Shown here piece after piece: positions 1 through 10,131 of a stretch of 64,000 nt of DNA. The DNA is taken from NCBI RefSeq assembly GCF_002733955.1, contig NZ_NVXQ01000001.1:372001-436000 (forward strand), given 5' to 3'. A program made the translations under genes and the position numbers. The DNA is from Hoeflea sp. Lineage in GTDB: Bacteria > Pseudomonadota > Alphaproteobacteria > Rhizobiales > Rhizobiaceae. The stretch's first letter is position 1. Each line of letters starts with the position of its first letter. The notes beneath the pieces were generated by a model. It saw nothing but the letters and a program-made list of their open reading frames with translations. It made no database searches and was not told where the DNA came from.

Positions 1-2
1 TC

Positions 3-1961
3 TGGCCGGTCAACCCGAAGCGCGCCGACATTCTCGGCGTGCCGTGCCTTGCCTCCATAGACGACCTGCCGGGCGTGCCTGATGCCAGCTTCATCGGCGT
101 CAACCGCGATGCGACCATCGAGGTGGTCGACCGCTTGAGCGCCATGGGGGCGGGCGGGGCGACATGCTTTGCCTCCGGTTTCCTCGAAAGCGAGAGTGAA
201 GCAACGGGCGGGGCTGATCTGCAGGCACGGCTGATCAGGGCGGCGGGCGCCATGCCGATCCTCGGGCCCAATTGCTACGGCCTGATCAACTATCTCGACA
301 ATGTTACGCTGTGGCCGGATCAGCACGGCGGGCTGCCGGTCGAAACCGGCGTGGCGATTGTAGCCCAATCCTCCAACATCGCCATCAACATGACCATGCA
401 GGCCCGTGGCCTGCCGATTGCCTACGTGATCGCCGCCGGAAACCAGGCCCAGGTCGGAGCCAGCGACATCGCCTCAGCATTGCTCGACGATGACCGGGTC
501 AGCGCCATCGGCCTCTACCTCGAAGGCTTTGGCGACATCCGCGCGCTCGAGGTTTTCGCAGCCAAGGCCCGCGCCAGGGGCAAGCCGGTGGTTGCCATCA
601 AGATCGGCCGCTCCGACAAGGCCCGCGCGGCGACCATGACCCACACAGCCTCGCTGGCCGGCAATGCCGCAGCGGGCTCGGCCCTGCTCAAGCGTCTCGG
701 CATCATCGAGGTCGACACCATCGCTGTGTTTCTTGAAACCCTCAAACTTCTCCACACCCTGGGCCCGCTACCCGGTGCCGCGGTCTGTTCGGTCAGCTGT
801 TCCGGCGGCGAAGCCAGCCTGATGGCGGATGTCAGCGGCGGCACCGCGCTCGACTTTGTCGAATTCGCCACCCCCCAGCGCGCTGCGCTGAAGACCGAGC
901 TCGGGCCACTGGTCACCATCGCCAATCCGCTGGACTACCACACCTTCATCTGGGGCGATGTCCCGCGCATGACCCGGATGTTCTCGACCGTGATGGCCGA
1001 GACATTCGACCTGACGGTCTTCGTTCTCGACATGCCGCGCGCCGACCGCTGCGACCCGTCGGGCTATCAATGCGCGGTCGACGCCATCATCGCCGCAAAG
1101 GCGCTGACCGGTGCCCGTGTTGCCGTGCTCGCCAGCCTGCCGGAAAACATGTCGGATCATTTCACCCGCCAGTTCATGGATGGCGGCGTCGCGGTGCTCC
1201 ACGGCATGAGCGAAGGCATTGCCGCCATTGCTGCTGCAATCGAGGCGGGGCGGATGCACGCGGTGGCCCCCGAGCCTCTGCTGCTGTCACAAGAGGGGCC
1301 CTCAAACACCTCAATCCTGAGTGAAGCTGCCTCCAAAGCCGCACTTTCCGCATTCGGTCTTAAAATACCCCGCGCGGCCTCGGCCCTGTCGATCGATGAC
1401 CTCATGCAGCAGGCCGTGGCTCTTGAATATCCGCTGGCGCTGAAGGGGACCGGACTGGCGCACAAGAGCGATGCCGGCCTGGTTGCGCTTGACCTGTCCG
1501 ATGCGTCGTCCCTGATGGCAGCAGCCGAACGGATGCAGGGCGTCGCAAAGGGCTATCTGGTCGAGGAAATGATCGTCGGCGGACTGGCGGAAGTGCTCGT
1601 CGGCATCACCCGCGATCCGACCGGAACGTTCCTGCTGACGCTCGGTTCCGGCGGCGTGCTGACCGAATTGCTGGCCGATACAGCAAGCCTGCTGCTGCCA
1701 GCCACCCGGTCGGACATCGAAACCGCACTGAACAGCCTGCGGATCGGCCGGCTGCTCGAAGGCTATCGCGGCAAACCCGCAGCCGATATCCATGCGCTGA
1801 GCGATGCGGTGCTGGCCATTTGCGCCTATGCTGCGGCCAACGCAGACCGGCTCTCCGAACTCGAAGTCAATCCGCTCATCGCCCGCGCGGGTGATGCGGT
1901 TGCCGTCGACGCGCTGATCCGTCTCAACGATGCTGAACACAACAAGGAAACACACCCATGA
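3..1961 (+). CDS. Acyl-CoA synthetase, ADP (NDP)-forming family, 5' end outside the window
   Basis: Makes acyl-CoA from a carboxylic acid, CoA and ATP through a phosphohistidine intermediate; cytoplasmic. The frame is open to the first base of the window and the text before the GTG at 39 (WPVNPKRADILG) already looks like the family's CoA-binding domain, so the gene starts upstream. In order: CoA-binding Rossmann domain, succinyl-CoA-ligase-like domains with the phosphohistidine motif MTHTASLAG (around residue 195 of the visible part), then a C-terminal ATP-grasp domain with AHKSDAG and ending ELEVNPLIA. The stop overlaps the next start by four bases (ATGA), so the CaiD-like hydratase is translationally coupled. 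The acid is unknown; the partner gene suggests carnitine, crotonobetaine or another branched or betaine-like acid. Confidence 0.85.
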   Translation, partial: WPVNPKRADILGVPCLASIDDLPGVPDASFIGVNRDATIEVVDRLSAMGAGGATCFASGFLESESEATGGADLQARLIRAAGAMPILGPNCYGLINYLDNVTLWPDQHGGLPVETGVAIVAQSSNIAINMTMQARGLPIAYVIAAGNQAQVGASDIASALLDDDRVSAIGLYLEGFGDIRALEVFAAKARARGKPVVAIKIGRSDKARAATMTHTASLAGNAAAGSALLKRLGIIEVDTIAVFLETLKLLHTLGPLPGAAVCSVSCSGGEASLMADVSGGTALDFVEFATPQRAALKTELGPLVTIANPLDYHTFIWGDVPRMTRMFSTVMAETFDLTVFVLDMPRADRCDPSGYQCAVDAIIAAKALTGARVAVLASLPENMSDHFTRQFMDGGVAVLHGMSEGIAAIAAAIEAGRMHAVAPEPLLLSQEGPSNTSILSEAASKAALSAFGLKIPRAASALSIDDLMQQAVALEYPLALKGTGLAHKSDAGLVALDLSDASSLMAAAERMQGVAKGYLVEEMIVGGLAEVLVGITRDPTGTFLLTLGSGGVLTELLADTASLLLPATRSDIETALNSLRIGRLLEGYRGKPAADIHALSDAVLAICAYAAANADRLSELEVNPLIARAGDAVAVDALIRLNDAEHNKETHP

Positions 1962-2740
1962 CCGGACCTGTGAAAACCCGTATCGTCGGCCACGTGCTGG
2001 AAGTCACGCTCGACCGGCCCAAGGCAAACGCGGTCGATCTGGCGACCAGCCGGATTCTTGGCGAGGTATTCCGCGATTTCCGCGACAACCCGGATCTGCG
2101 GGTGGCGATCCTCACCGGCGCCGGTGAGAAATTCTTCTGCCCCGGCTGGGACCTGAAAGCCGCCGCCGATGGTGACGCGGTCGATGGCGATTACGGCGTC
2201 GGTGGCTTCGGTGGTCTGCAGGAACTGCCGCACATGAACAAGCCGGTGATCTGCGCCGTCAACGGCATCTGCTGTGGCGGCGGGCTGGAAATTGCGCTCT
2301 CCTGCGACATCATCCTGGCCGCAGATCATGCCAGCTTCGCGCTGCCCGAGATCCGCTCCGGCACGGTCGCCGACGCGGCCTCGATCAAGCTGCCCAAGCG
2401 TATTCCCTATCATATTGCCATGGAAATGCTCTTCACCGGCCGCTGGCTCGATGCGACCGAAGCCAACCGCTGGGGCTTCGTCAACCACGTCCACACCGCT
2501 GATCGCCTGATGGTTGAAGCCTGGAAAATGGCCGAGCTGCTCGCCTCCGGTCCACCACTGGTCTTCGCCGCCATCAAGGAAGTCGTGCGAGAGGCCGAGG
2601 GCGAAAAATTCCAGGACACCATGAACAAGGTGACCAGACGGCAACTCAGAACTGTCGACACGCTCTACGGCTCGGAAGACAATATGGAGGGCTTCCGCGC
2701 CTTCTCCGAAAAGCGTGATCCGGTCTGGAAGGGCAAGTAG
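1958..2740 (+). CDS. caiD: Enoyl-CoA hydratase/isomerase, carnitinyl-CoA dehydratase (CaiD)-like
   Basis: A crotonase-fold enzyme of 260 residues, predicted to interconvert crotonobetainyl-CoA and carnitinyl-CoA or a related enoyl-CoA pair. It follows CaiD closely by eye: LDRPKANAVD near the N-terminus, GEKFFCPGWDLKAAADG around residues 50-68, the oxyanion-hole glycines at ICCGGGLEIALSCD (around 105-118), and the ending EKRDPVWKGK. It overlaps the upstream acyl-CoA synthetase gene by four bases, so activation and hydration of the same acid is the likely two-step unit. The assignment to the CaiD branch rests on remembered similarity. Other short-chain enoyl-CoA hydratases remain possible, and no caiA or caiB gene is in view. 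It ends 9 bp from the convergent hutC. Confidence 0.78.
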   Translation: MTGPVKTRIVGHVLEVTLDRPKANAVDLATSRILGEVFRDFRDNPDLRVAILTGAGEKFFCPGWDLKAAADGDAVDGDYGVGGFGGLQELPHMNKPVICAVNGICCGGGLEIALSCDIILAADHASFALPEIRSGTVADAASIKLPKRIPYHIAMEMLFTGRWLDATEANRWGFVNHVHTADRLMVEAWKMAELLASGPPLVFAAIKEVVREAEGEKFQDTMNKVTRRQLRTVDTLYGSEDNMEGFRAFSEKRDPVWKGK

Positions 2741-2749
2741 CGCCGCTAC

Positions 2750-3451
2750 TCAGATCTTGGTGTGCATCTGGTAGCCCGGCGCAAAGGTCAGCCGAACTGA
2801 CGTGATCACCAGCCCCTTGTTCCAGGTGCTGCGGTCGATGACGAACAGGCCTTCGCCTTCCTTGCAGGCAAGGATCTCGGCTTCTCGCGGTCCGGCCGTT
2901 ATCGCCGAAAACGAGAAATCGCCGCCTTCGAACGGAATGTTGGCCACCAGCCATTCATTGGCGCTCTTGACGGTGAGATCGGCCGCCTCGATCCCGGGCA
3001 CCGCCGCCGGATTGATCCAGCGGTCGCCGAACACATAGGGCTTGCCGTCAGCCAGATGCAGCGTCACCAGGTGAATGAGCTTGATGCCCTGTTCGACCTG
3101 CATTCGCGCCTGGATACCCGACGGCGGCACCGCGCGTTCCTGGGTCAGAACTGTGTGGCGGTAGGTCTGGCCCTTGCCTTCGATCTCGTAGCGGATCACC
3201 GGAATGTCGAGCGTTGCCTTGCGCACCGGGTTGAGCGACACCCGGGTGCCTGCCTTGCGGCGGCGGTCGAGCAACCCGGATTCAGCCAGTGCGCGCAGCG
3301 CGCGGTTGACCGTGGCCCGGGCGCAGCCGAATTCGATCGCCAGTTCCGCCTCGTTCGGTATGAAGTCCCCCGGCTTCCATTCGCGGGCATTGATCCGGCG
3401 CAGCACCTCCGCCTGCACCGACTGCCAGCTGTTGAATTCTCCCCCGCTCAA
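2750..3451 (-). CDS. hutC: Histidine utilization repressor, GntR/HutC family
   Basis: Represses hut genes and is released by urocanate in characterised members. It has an N-terminal winged helix-turn-helix (residues about 5-70, with GDFIPNEAELAIEFGCARATVNRALRAL split over the recognition helix) and a C-terminal UTRA effector domain. I place the start at TTG 3451, which overlaps the hutF stop as TTGA and has GGAGAGG seven bases upstream. This gives 233 residues, the usual HutC size. The longer open frame back to 3595 lies inside hutF and looks non-coding. The arrangement hutF-hutC suggests autoregulation through the operator at 4838-4851. Confidence 0.9.
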   Translation of the reverse strand: MSGGEFNSWQSVQAEVLRRINAREWKPGDFIPNEAELAIEFGCARATVNRALRALAESGLLDRRRKAGTRVSLNPVRKATLDIPVIRYEIEGKGQTYRHTVLTQERAVPPSGIQARMQVEQGIKLIHLVTLHLADGKPYVFGDRWINPAAVPGIEAADLTVKSANEWLVANIPFEGGDFSFSAITAGPREAEILACKEGEGLFVIDRSTWNKGLVITSVRLTFAPGYQMHTKI

Positions 3452-4812
3452 ATGGCCTCTCCAAGCTCCTTCATCGTTCTCGCATAGGCCGAGACGATGG
3501 CCTCCCGTTTCACATGTTTGCCGCCCGTCACCATGTGACGCCCCGCCGACCAGACATCTCCTACCATGCGGTCGTCGCCGGCGAATATATAACAATCGAG
3601 AATGGTGTCGCCGCTTCTGCCGATCAGATCCACAGCATCTGCATTCAGCGCCATCATGTCGGCGAGCTTGCCCACGGCCAGCGCACCATTGTTGCGCGCC
3701 GACACGCTGGCCCCGCCCGCATTGATCGCGTCGAACAGCCGCCGTCCGGTGGATTTATCCGGTGTCGCCAGCGCCGCGCGCGAGTGATCGCGCAGGCGCT
3801 GTGAGTAGTCGAGAGTTCTCAGTTCCTCCGACAGCGAAATCCGGATGTTGGAATCCGAGCCAACCGCAATCGCACCGCCGTTGTCAAACCATCGCACGCC
3901 ATCAAAGATGCCGTCGCCGAGGCTGGATTCGGTAATCGGGCATAGCCCGGCCACCGCGCCGCTGCGGGCCAGGCCTTCGGTTTCGTGCGGCAGCATCTGG
4001 GTGCAATGGATAAAGCAATGCCGCGCATCAAGCTCCATCGTGTCGAACACCAGTTCCACCGGCCGCTTGCCATAAGCCGCATGGATTTCCTCGACCTCCG
4101 CGATCTGCTCGGCCAGATGCATGTGCAACGGATTGTCACCCGCCAGCCTGGCGTGATGGGCAAGGTCCTCGGGCGAAATCGCGCGCAGACTGTGAGGCGC
4201 GACGCCGATGCGGCTGTCTGAAGGGAGGTGGGCCAGAGCTTCCGCCGACTTCGCATGTAGCTCGGCATAGGCGTCGAACGTGTTGCCGAAGCGGATCTGC
4301 CCGGGACCCAGCGCGCGCTTGTCGCAGCCGCCATATTGATAATGCACAGGCAGTAGCGTCAGCCCCATGCCGGTGGTGGCGCTGGCCGCCGCGATCCGCT
4401 CGGCCATCTCGGCAAGATTGTGGTAAGCCACGCCGCCGGGCTGGTGGTGCAGATAGTGAAACTCGACATTGGCGGAATAGCCGGCCTCGAGCATTTCCAT
4501 CTGAACGAAGGCGGCGATCGCCTCGACATGTTGGGGCGTCAGCCGGTCGAGAAAGCGGAACATCAATTGCCGCCAGGTCCAGAACGAATCCGATGGGTCG
4601 GGGCCGCGTTTCTCGGTCAGTCCGGCCATGGCGCGCTGAAAAGCGTGGCTGTGGCAATTGGCCGGCGCGGGCAGAAGAACTCCGGTCCTGTAACCTTCAG
4701 CAGGGGTGTCCGGGTCAATGCTTTTGATCAGGCCGTCGGGGCTGATTTCGATCCGTACATTCTCGGCCCAGCCGCTTTCCAGCAACGCTTTCTCAGCCCA
4801 GACAATCGTCAT
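3448..4812 (-). CDS. hutF: Formimidoylglutamate deiminase
   Basis: Converts N-formimidoyl-L-glutamate to N-formyl-L-glutamate and ammonia, the step that defines the HutF-HutG branch of histidine degradation. The 454-residue protein is an amidohydrolase-superfamily TIM barrel with the metal-binding NCHSHAFQ motif (around residue 52), a HMHLAEQ segment (around 233) and the late aspartate in VGSDSNIRIS (around 315). It is the first gene of the leftward hutFC unit and starts 74 bp from hutI on the other strand. hutG lies in the opposite operon, so the complete two-step route to glutamate and formate is encoded here. Confidence 0.95.
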   Translation of the reverse strand: MTIVWAEKALLESGWAENVRIEISPDGLIKSIDPDTPAEGYRTGVLLPAPANCHSHAFQRAMAGLTEKRGPDPSDSFWTWRQLMFRFLDRLTPQHVEAIAAFVQMEMLEAGYSANVEFHYLHHQPGGVAYHNLAEMAERIAAASATTGMGLTLLPVHYQYGGCDKRALGPGQIRFGNTFDAYAELHAKSAEALAHLPSDSRIGVAPHSLRAISPEDLAHHARLAGDNPLHMHLAEQIAEVEEIHAAYGKRPVELVFDTMELDARHCFIHCTQMLPHETEGLARSGAVAGLCPITESSLGDGIFDGVRWFDNGGAIAVGSDSNIRISLSEELRTLDYSQRLRDHSRAALATPDKSTGRRLFDAINAGGASVSARNNGALAVGKLADMMALNADAVDLIGRSGDTILDCYIFAGDDRMVGDVWSAGRHMVTGGKHVKREAIVSAYARTMKELGEAI

Positions 4813-4825
4813 TGTGTCACGCCTC

Positions 4826-4855
4826 TTGACAGGTTTTTATGTATATACTTATAGT
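4826..4855 (+). promoter_or_regulatory. Candidate promoter of hutIHGU
   Basis: TTGACA at 4826-4831, an 18-base spacer and TATAGT at 4850-4855 match the sigma-70 consensus well. The transcription start would fall about 25 bp before the hutI ATG. The spacer contains the GTATATAC palindrome, so a bound repressor would block polymerase directly. Confidence 0.6.
4838..4851. promoter_or_regulatory. Candidate HutC operator
   Basis: GTATATAC at 4841-4848 is a perfect 8-bp palindrome inside an imperfect 14-bp one (TATGTATATACTTA). GntR/HutC proteins bind TGTATATACA-like sites in characterised bacteria, and this is the only such site between the divergent hutF and hutI. It overlaps both predicted promoters, so a single HutC dimer could shut off both operons. 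Confidence 0.65.
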
Positions 4856-4876
4856 CCAATAACACGGACATAACAA
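4848..4876 (-). promoter_or_regulatory. Candidate promoter of hutFC
   Basis: On the minus strand TTGTTA (4876-4871), a 17-base spacer and TATAAG (4853-4848) form a plausible sigma-70 promoter for hutFC. Its -10 box overlaps the -10 box of the hutI promoter and the edge of the GTATATAC operator. Confidence 0.5.
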
Positions 4877-4886
4877 CGGCGAAATC

Positions 4887-6080
4887 ATGCTTCTGATCAA
4901 CGCGACATTGGCGACCATGGATGGTTCGCCAGCTTACGGGCTGGTCGAGCAGGGGGCTGTGGCGATTCGCGACGGACGCATCGCCTGGGCTGGGCCTGCC
5001 GCTGAGCTGCCTGGTGAATTCAAGCTGGATGAAAGCATTGATCTGGAAGGCCGGCTGGTGACGCCGGCGCTGATTGATTGCCATACGCATGTCATTCACG
5101 GCGGCAACCGCGCCCGCGAATTCGAGATGCGGCTTGAAGGCGCGAGCTACGAGGAAGTCGCCCGCGCCGGCGGCGGCATCGTCTCCACCGTCGCCGCCAC
5201 CCGCGCCGCAACCCAAGAACAACTGCTCGCTCATGCCTTGCCCCGTGTCGACGCGATGATTGCCGAGGGCGTCTCGACCATCGAGATCAAGTCCGGCTAT
5301 GGCCTCGACATCGACAACGAGCTCAAGATGCTCCGCGCCGCCAGGGCTGTTGCCGAGAAACGTCCCGTCCTGATCCAAACCAGCTATCTTGGCGCCCACG
5401 CCGTTCCGCCCGAATACAAGGGCCGTCCTGACGCCTATATCGACGAAGTCTGCATCCCGGCACTCGAGGCAGCCCATGCCGAAGGCCTGGTCGATGCGGT
5501 TGACGGCTTCTGCGAGGGCATAGCCTTCACGCCGAGGCAGATTGCGCGGGTCTTCGACAAGGCGAGAGCGCTCGGCATTCCGGTCAAGCTGCATGCCGAG
5601 CAGCTCTCCAATCTCGGCGGCGCAAAGCTGGCTGCTGAGTATGACGCGCTGTCCGCCGACCATCTCGAATATGCCACGGCGGAAGATGCTGCAGCCATGG
5701 CGAAAGCCGGCAGCGTGGCAGTGATCCTGCCCGGCGCCTTTTACACCCTACGCGAAACCGCCGCGCCGCCGATTGACGCATTCCGCGAGGCCGGTGTGCC
5801 GATGGCGGTCGCAACCGATTGCAATCCCGGCTCGTCGCCGATGTCCTCGCTGCTTCTGAGCATGAACATGGCCTGCACCCTGTTCCGGATGACACCCGAA
5901 GAAGCGCTCGCCGGCGTGACCCGCAACGCCGCACGCGCGCTCGGCCTCGAGGATACAGGCCAGATCAAGCCGGGCCTGCGCGCCGACCTCGCCGTCTGGG
6001 ATGTCGAGCACCCGGCGGAACTGGCCTACCGCATTGGTTTCAACCCGCTCTGGAAGCGGATTTTTGGAGGCGCATTGTGA
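4887..6080 (+). CDS. hutI: Imidazolonepropionase
   Basis: Hydrolyses 4-imidazolone-5-propanoate to N-formimidoyl-L-glutamate, the third step of histidine degradation. The protein has 397 residues, near the family norm, with an amidohydrolase barrel: metal-binding [10 protein letters not shown] (around residue 66), [11 protein letters not shown] loop, HAEQLS (around 236), SADHLEYA and the metal-binding aspartate in [11 protein letters not shown] (around 312). It is the first gene of the rightward hut operon, and its stop overlaps the hutH GTG start. Confidence 0.95.
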   Translation: MLLINATLATMDGSPAYGLVEQGAVAIRDGRIAWAGPAAELPGEFKLDESIDLEGRLVTPALIDCHTHVIHGGNRAREFEMRLEGASYEEVARAGGGIVSTVAATRAATQEQLLAHALPRVDAMIAEGVSTIEIKSGYGLDIDNELKMLRAARAVAEKRPVLIQTSYLGAHAVPPEYKGRPDAYIDEVCIPALEAAHAEGLVDAVDGFCEGIAFTPRQIARVFDKARALGIPVKLHAEQLSNLGGAKLAAEYDALSADHLEYATAEDAAAMAKAGSVAVILPGAFYTLRETAAPPIDAFREAGVPMAVATDCNPGSSPMSSLLLSMNMACTLFRMTPEEALAGVTRNAARALGLEDTGQIKPGLRADLAVWDVEHPAELAYRIGFNPLWKRIFGGAL

Positions 6081-7618
6081 CGCTGACGCTCACCCCCGGT
6101 CGGGCAACGCTTGACCAGCTCGAACAGATCTGGCGCAGCGGCGTTGCCGTGGTTCTCGATGACAGCGCCCTGCCGGGCATCGAAGCGGCGGCCGAGTTGG
6201 TCCGCACGGCGGCTGCCGGTGACGAGGCGGTCTATGGCGTCAACACCGGATTCGGCAAGCTCGCCAGCGTGCGCATCAAGCCCGGCGACACCGCGCAGCT
6301 GCAGCGCAACCTGATCCTGTCGCATTGCTGCGGCGTCGGCGAGCCTCTCGATGTCGCCACCACAAGGCTGATGATGGCACTCAAGCTGCTCTCCGCTGGG
6401 CGTGGCGCATCCGGCATCACCTGGAAGACGCTCTCTGTGATCCAGAACATGCTGCGCGAAGGCGTCACTCCGGTGATCCCGAGCCAAGGCTCGGTTGGCG
6501 CCTCGGGCGATCTCGCGCCGCTGGCCCATATGGCGGCAGCGATGATCGGCGAAGGCGAAGCCATTTTTGGCGGCGAGCGCATGCCGGCTGCCGAAGCGCT
6601 GGCCAAGGCCGGGATCGAACCGGCCGTGCTGGCCCCGAAGGAAGGTCTCGGCCTGATCAACGGCACCCAATTCTCCACCGCTTGTGCGCTGGTCGGCTAT
6701 TTCGGCGCCATCCGCAATCTCGAGGCGAGCGTGGTCTCGTCCTGCCTCTCGACCGACGCGATCATGGGCTCCACCGCGCCGCTCGAAGCAGGCATCCACG
6801 CCTTCCGCGGCCATCGCGGCCAGATCGACATGGCCCGCGCCATGCGCGCCGTGATGCAGGGCTCTGTGATCCGCGAAAGCCACCGCGATGGGGACGCCCG
6901 CGTGCAGGATCCCTATTGCATCCGCTGCCAGCCGCAGGTCGCAGGCGCCGCGCTCGATCTGCTGCGCCAGGCCGGCCAGACGCTGGAGATCGAAGCCAAT
7001 GCCGTGTCCGACAACCCGCTGGTGCTGGTCGCCGAGGGCAAGATCGTCTCGGGCGGCAATTTCCACGCCGAGCCTGTGGCCTTCGCCGCCGACCAGATCG
7101 CCATTGCCATCGCCGAGATTGGCGCCATCGCTCAGCGCCGCGTCGCGCTCATGGTCGACCCAACTCTGTCCTTCGATCTGCCGCCGTTCCTGACCCCGAA
7201 ACCGGGGTTGAATTCCGGCCTAATGATCGCAGAAGTCACCACCGCGGCGCTGATGAGCGAGAACAAGCACCTGGCCAATCCCTGCTCGACCGACTCCACG
7301 CCCACCTCGGCCAATCAGGAAGACCACGTCTCCATGGCCGCCCATGGCGCGCGGCGATTGAAGCGGATGAACGACAATCTCAACGTCATCATCGGCGTCG
7401 AACTGCTCTGTGCAGCCCAAGGCGTCGAGTTCCGCGCGCCGCTCACCACCAGCCCGGCACTGCAGGGCGCAGTTGACCTGATCCGCTCCGAGATCGCCAC
7501 TCTGACCGATGACCGTTTCATGGCGGGCGACCTCGCCACCGCGGCTGCCATGGTCGCAGATGGCAAGGTCCAGTCGCAATGCGCGGTTGCCTCGCTGCTC
7601 GAAGGGGAGGCGGCATGA
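6077..7618 (+). CDS. hutH: Histidine ammonia-lyase
   Basis: Removes ammonia from L-histidine to give urocanate, the first committed step. I chose GTG 6077, which overlaps the hutI stop by four bases and has GGAGG just upstream. This gives 513 residues, typical of HutH. The electrophilic MIO cofactor forms from Ala142-Ser143-Gly144 in [15 protein letters not shown], exactly where the family has it. [11 protein letters not shown] near the N-terminus and the [13 protein letters not shown] segment are also family hallmarks. The longer open frame upstream runs through hutI and is not used. Confidence 0.96.
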   Translation: MTLTLTPGRATLDQLEQIWRSGVAVVLDDSALPGIEAAAELVRTAAAGDEAVYGVNTGFGKLASVRIKPGDTAQLQRNLILSHCCGVGEPLDVATTRLMMALKLLSAGRGASGITWKTLSVIQNMLREGVTPVIPSQGSVGASGDLAPLAHMAAAMIGEGEAIFGGERMPAAEALAKAGIEPAVLAPKEGLGLINGTQFSTACALVGYFGAIRNLEASVVSSCLSTDAIMGSTAPLEAGIHAFRGHRGQIDMARAMRAVMQGSVIRESHRDGDARVQDPYCIRCQPQVAGAALDLLRQAGQTLEIEANAVSDNPLVLVAEGKIVSGGNFHAEPVAFAADQIAIAIAEIGAIAQRRVALMVDPTLSFDLPPFLTPKPGLNSGLMIAEVTTAALMSENKHLANPCSTDSTPTSANQEDHVSMAAHGARRLKRMNDNLNVIIGVELLCAAQGVEFRAPLTTSPALQGAVDLIRSEIATLTDDRFMAGDLATAAAMVADGKVQSQCAVASLLEGEAA

Positions 7619-8415
7619 CCCCGGTCGAGGTCAAACGCGGTAATAGCCCGCTGGTGCTCGGACTGCCGCACACCGGAACCTATGTGCCCGAAGACATTTT
7701 CGCGCGGCTGACGCCACTGGGCCGGACACTGGGCGACACCGACTGGCATGTCGACCGGCTTTATGATGGCCTGCTCGACGGCGTCACCACCGTCCGCGCC
7801 AATTTCCATCGCTATGTCATCGACGCCAACCGCGACCCCTCCGGCGCCAGCCTCTATCCCGGCCAGAACACCACCGGGCTGGTGCCGATGACCAATTTCG
7901 ACGGCGAGCCGCTGTGGCTGAAAGAGCCGGATGAAGCAGAGATCGAGGCGCGCCGGATTGCCTGGCACGCTCCCTATCACGCAGCGCTGGAAGCCGAACT
8001 CGAGCGCGTGCGCGACGCCCACGGCGTCGCCGTCCTTTACGATTGCCATTCGATCCGGTCCAACATCCCGTTCCTGTTCGACGGCACGTTGCCTGATTTC
8101 AACATCGGCACCAACAATGGCGAAACCTGCGCCCCGGTGATCGAGGCCGTTGTGGCCGGCATCTGCGCAGGCGCGGAAGGCTATTCCAGCGTGCTCAACG
8201 GCCGTTTCAAGGGCGGCTGGACCACGCGGCATTACGGGCGTGGGGCCGAAAACATGCACGCCATCCAGATGGAGCTGGCGCAAAGCACGCATCTGGCTAC
8301 CGAGGAGCTTCCCTTCGCCTATGACGAGGCCAAGGCGGAGCGGCTGCGCGTGCACCTCAGGACAATTCTGAATTCAGTTGCTGACCTTGCAGCATCATTG
8401 GGAGGCCAATCATGA
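7615..8415 (+). CDS. hutG: N-formylglutamate amidohydrolase (deformylase)
   Basis: Hydrolyses N-formylglutamate to glutamate and formate, the last step of the HutF route. The 266-residue protein fits PF05013: [14 protein letters not shown] near the N-terminus, [11 protein letters not shown] (around residue 42), [12 protein letters not shown] (around 73) and the metal site LYDCHSIRS (around 142). The ATG at 7615 overlaps the hutH stop by four bases and follows GGGGAGG. The gene itself ends in a four-base overlap with hutU. It is not the arginase-type formimidoylglutamase that some bacteria also call HutG. Confidence 0.92.
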   Translation: MTPVEVKRGNSPLVLGLPHTGTYVPEDIFARLTPLGRTLGDTDWHVDRLYDGLLDGVTTVRANFHRYVIDANRDPSGASLYPGQNTTGLVPMTNFDGEPLWLKEPDEAEIEARRIAWHAPYHAALEAELERVRDAHGVAVLYDCHSIRSNIPFLFDGTLPDFNIGTNNGETCAPVIEAVVAGICAGAEGYSSVLNGRFKGGWTTRHYGRGAENMHAIQMELAQSTHLATEELPFAYDEAKAERLRVHLRTILNSVADLAASLGGQS

Positions 8416-10094
8416 CCAATCCGAGACACAACCAGCGCGACATCTATCCGCCGACCGGCACGGAGATCACGGCCAAGAGCTGGCTCACCGAAGCCCCGAT
8501 GCGGATGCTGATGAACAACCTGCATCCCGATGTGGCGGAAAACCCGCATGAGCTGGTGGTCTATGGCGGCATCGGGCGGGCAGCACGCACCTGGAAGGAC
8601 TTCGACATGATTGTCGACAGTCTCAAGAAGCTCAACGACGACGAGACGCTGGTGGTGCAGTCGGGCAAGCCGGTCGCCGTTGTGCGCACCCATGTCGATG
8701 CGCCCCGGGTGCTGATCGCGAACTCCAACCTGGTGCCGCACTGGGCCAACTGGGACCATTTCAACGAACTCGACAAGCGCGGCCTTGCCATGTACGGCCA
8801 GATGACCGCCGGATCCTGGATCTATATCGGCACGCAAGGCATCGTGCAGGGCACCTTCGAGACCTTCGCCGAAGCCGGTCGCCAGCATTATGGCGGCGAT
8901 CTCAAGGGCAAGTGGATCCTGACCGGTGGACTTGGCGGCATGGGCGGCGCCCAGCCGCTGGCGGCCGTGATGGCCGGCGCCTGCTGCCTGGCCGTCGAAT
9001 GCGACGAGACCCGCATCGATTTCCGCCTGCGCACCCGCTACGTCGATGAAAAAGCCAAGACGCTTGATGAAGCCCTGGCCATGATCGACAAGTGGACCAA
9101 GGCCGGCGAGGCCAAATCCGTGGGCCTGCTCGGCAATGCGGCCGATGTCTTCGTCGAGCTCGCCGCACGCATGAAGGCAGGAGGCTCGCGCCCCGACATC
9201 GTCACCGACCAGACCTCGGCCCATGATCCGCTGCACGGCTACCTGCCGCAGGGCTGGAGCGTCGCCGAATGGCGCGAGAAGCAGGAAAGCGACCCCAAGG
9301 CTGTCGAGAAAGCCGCCCGCGCCAGCATGAAAGTCCATGTCGCCGCAATGGTCGATTTCTGGAACGCCGGTGTGCCGACACTCGATTACGGCAACAACAT
9401 CCGCCAGGTCGCGCAGGACGAGGGTCTGGAAAACGCCTTCGATTTTCCGGGTTTCGTGCCCGCCTATATCCGGCCGTTGTTTTGCCGCGGCATCGGTCCG
9501 TTCCGCTGGTGCGCGCTCTCGGGCGATCCCGAAGACATCTACAAGACCGACGCCAAGATGAAGCAGCTGTTCCCGGACAACACCCACCTTCACAACTGGC
9601 TCGACATGGCCCGCGAACGTATCGCCTTCCAGGGCCTGCCGGCGCGCATCTGCTGGATCGGCCTCGGCGACCGCCACCGTGCCGGCCTCGCCTTCAACGA
9701 GATGGTTGCTTCGGGTGAACTCAAGGCGCCGATCGTCATTGGCCGCGACCATCTCGATTCAGGCTCGGTTGCCTCGCCCAACCGCGAGACCGAAGCCATG
9801 AAGGATGGCTCCGATGCCGTCAGCGACTGGCCGCTGCTCAATGCTCTGGTCAACACCGCTTCCGGCGCCACCTGGGTCTCGATCCACCATGGCGGTGGCG
9901 TCGGCATGGGCTTCTCCCAGCATTCCGGCATGGTCGTTGTCGCCGACGGCACCGATGCGGCTGCCAAGCGGCTCGAGCGGGTGCTGTGGAACGATCCGGC
10001 TTCCGGCGTCTGGCGTCATGCCGATGCCGGCTACGAAATCGCGCTCGACTGTGCGCGAGAGCACGGGCTCAATCTGCCCGGCATATTGGGATGA
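8412..10094 (+). CDS. hutU: Urocanate hydratase
   Basis: Converts urocanate to imidazolonepropionate using tightly bound NAD+. The 560-residue length is usual. Seen in order: [18 protein letters not shown] near the N-terminus, the glycine-rich NAD-binding stretch [14 protein letters not shown] (around residue 174), [12 protein letters not shown] (around 274), the catalytic cysteine in [11 protein letters not shown] (around 358-368 here) and [17 protein letters not shown] (around 495). It completes the hutIHGU set, and a TRAP transporter gene follows 37 bp downstream on the same strand. Confidence 0.96.
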   Translation: MTNPRHNQRDIYPPTGTEITAKSWLTEAPMRMLMNNLHPDVAENPHELVVYGGIGRAARTWKDFDMIVDSLKKLNDDETLVVQSGKPVAVVRTHVDAPRVLIANSNLVPHWANWDHFNELDKRGLAMYGQMTAGSWIYIGTQGIVQGTFETFAEAGRQHYGGDLKGKWILTGGLGGMGGAQPLAAVMAGACCLAVECDETRIDFRLRTRYVDEKAKTLDEALAMIDKWTKAGEAKSVGLLGNAADVFVELAARMKAGGSRPDIVTDQTSAHDPLHGYLPQGWSVAEWREKQESDPKAVEKAARASMKVHVAAMVDFWNAGVPTLDYGNNIRQVAQDEGLENAFDFPGFVPAYIRPLFCRGIGPFRWCALSGDPEDIYKTDAKMKQLFPDNTHLHNWLDMARERIAFQGLPARICWIGLGDRHRAGLAFNEMVASGELKAPIVIGRDHLDSGSVASPNRETEAMKDGSDAVSDWPLLNALVNTASGATWVSIHHGGGVGMGFSQHSGMVVVADGTDAAAKRLERVLWNDPASGVWRHADAGYEIALDCAREHGLNLPGILG

Positions 10095-10131
10095 AAACAA
10101 CAAGGTAAACTCGAAACAGAGAGGAACTGAC

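Noticed and set aside
8319-9752. Long minus-strand open frame of 477 codons across hutU.
   Set aside because: It mirrors codon positions of the strongly supported hutU gene; high GC creates such antisense frames, and it has no recognisable domain.
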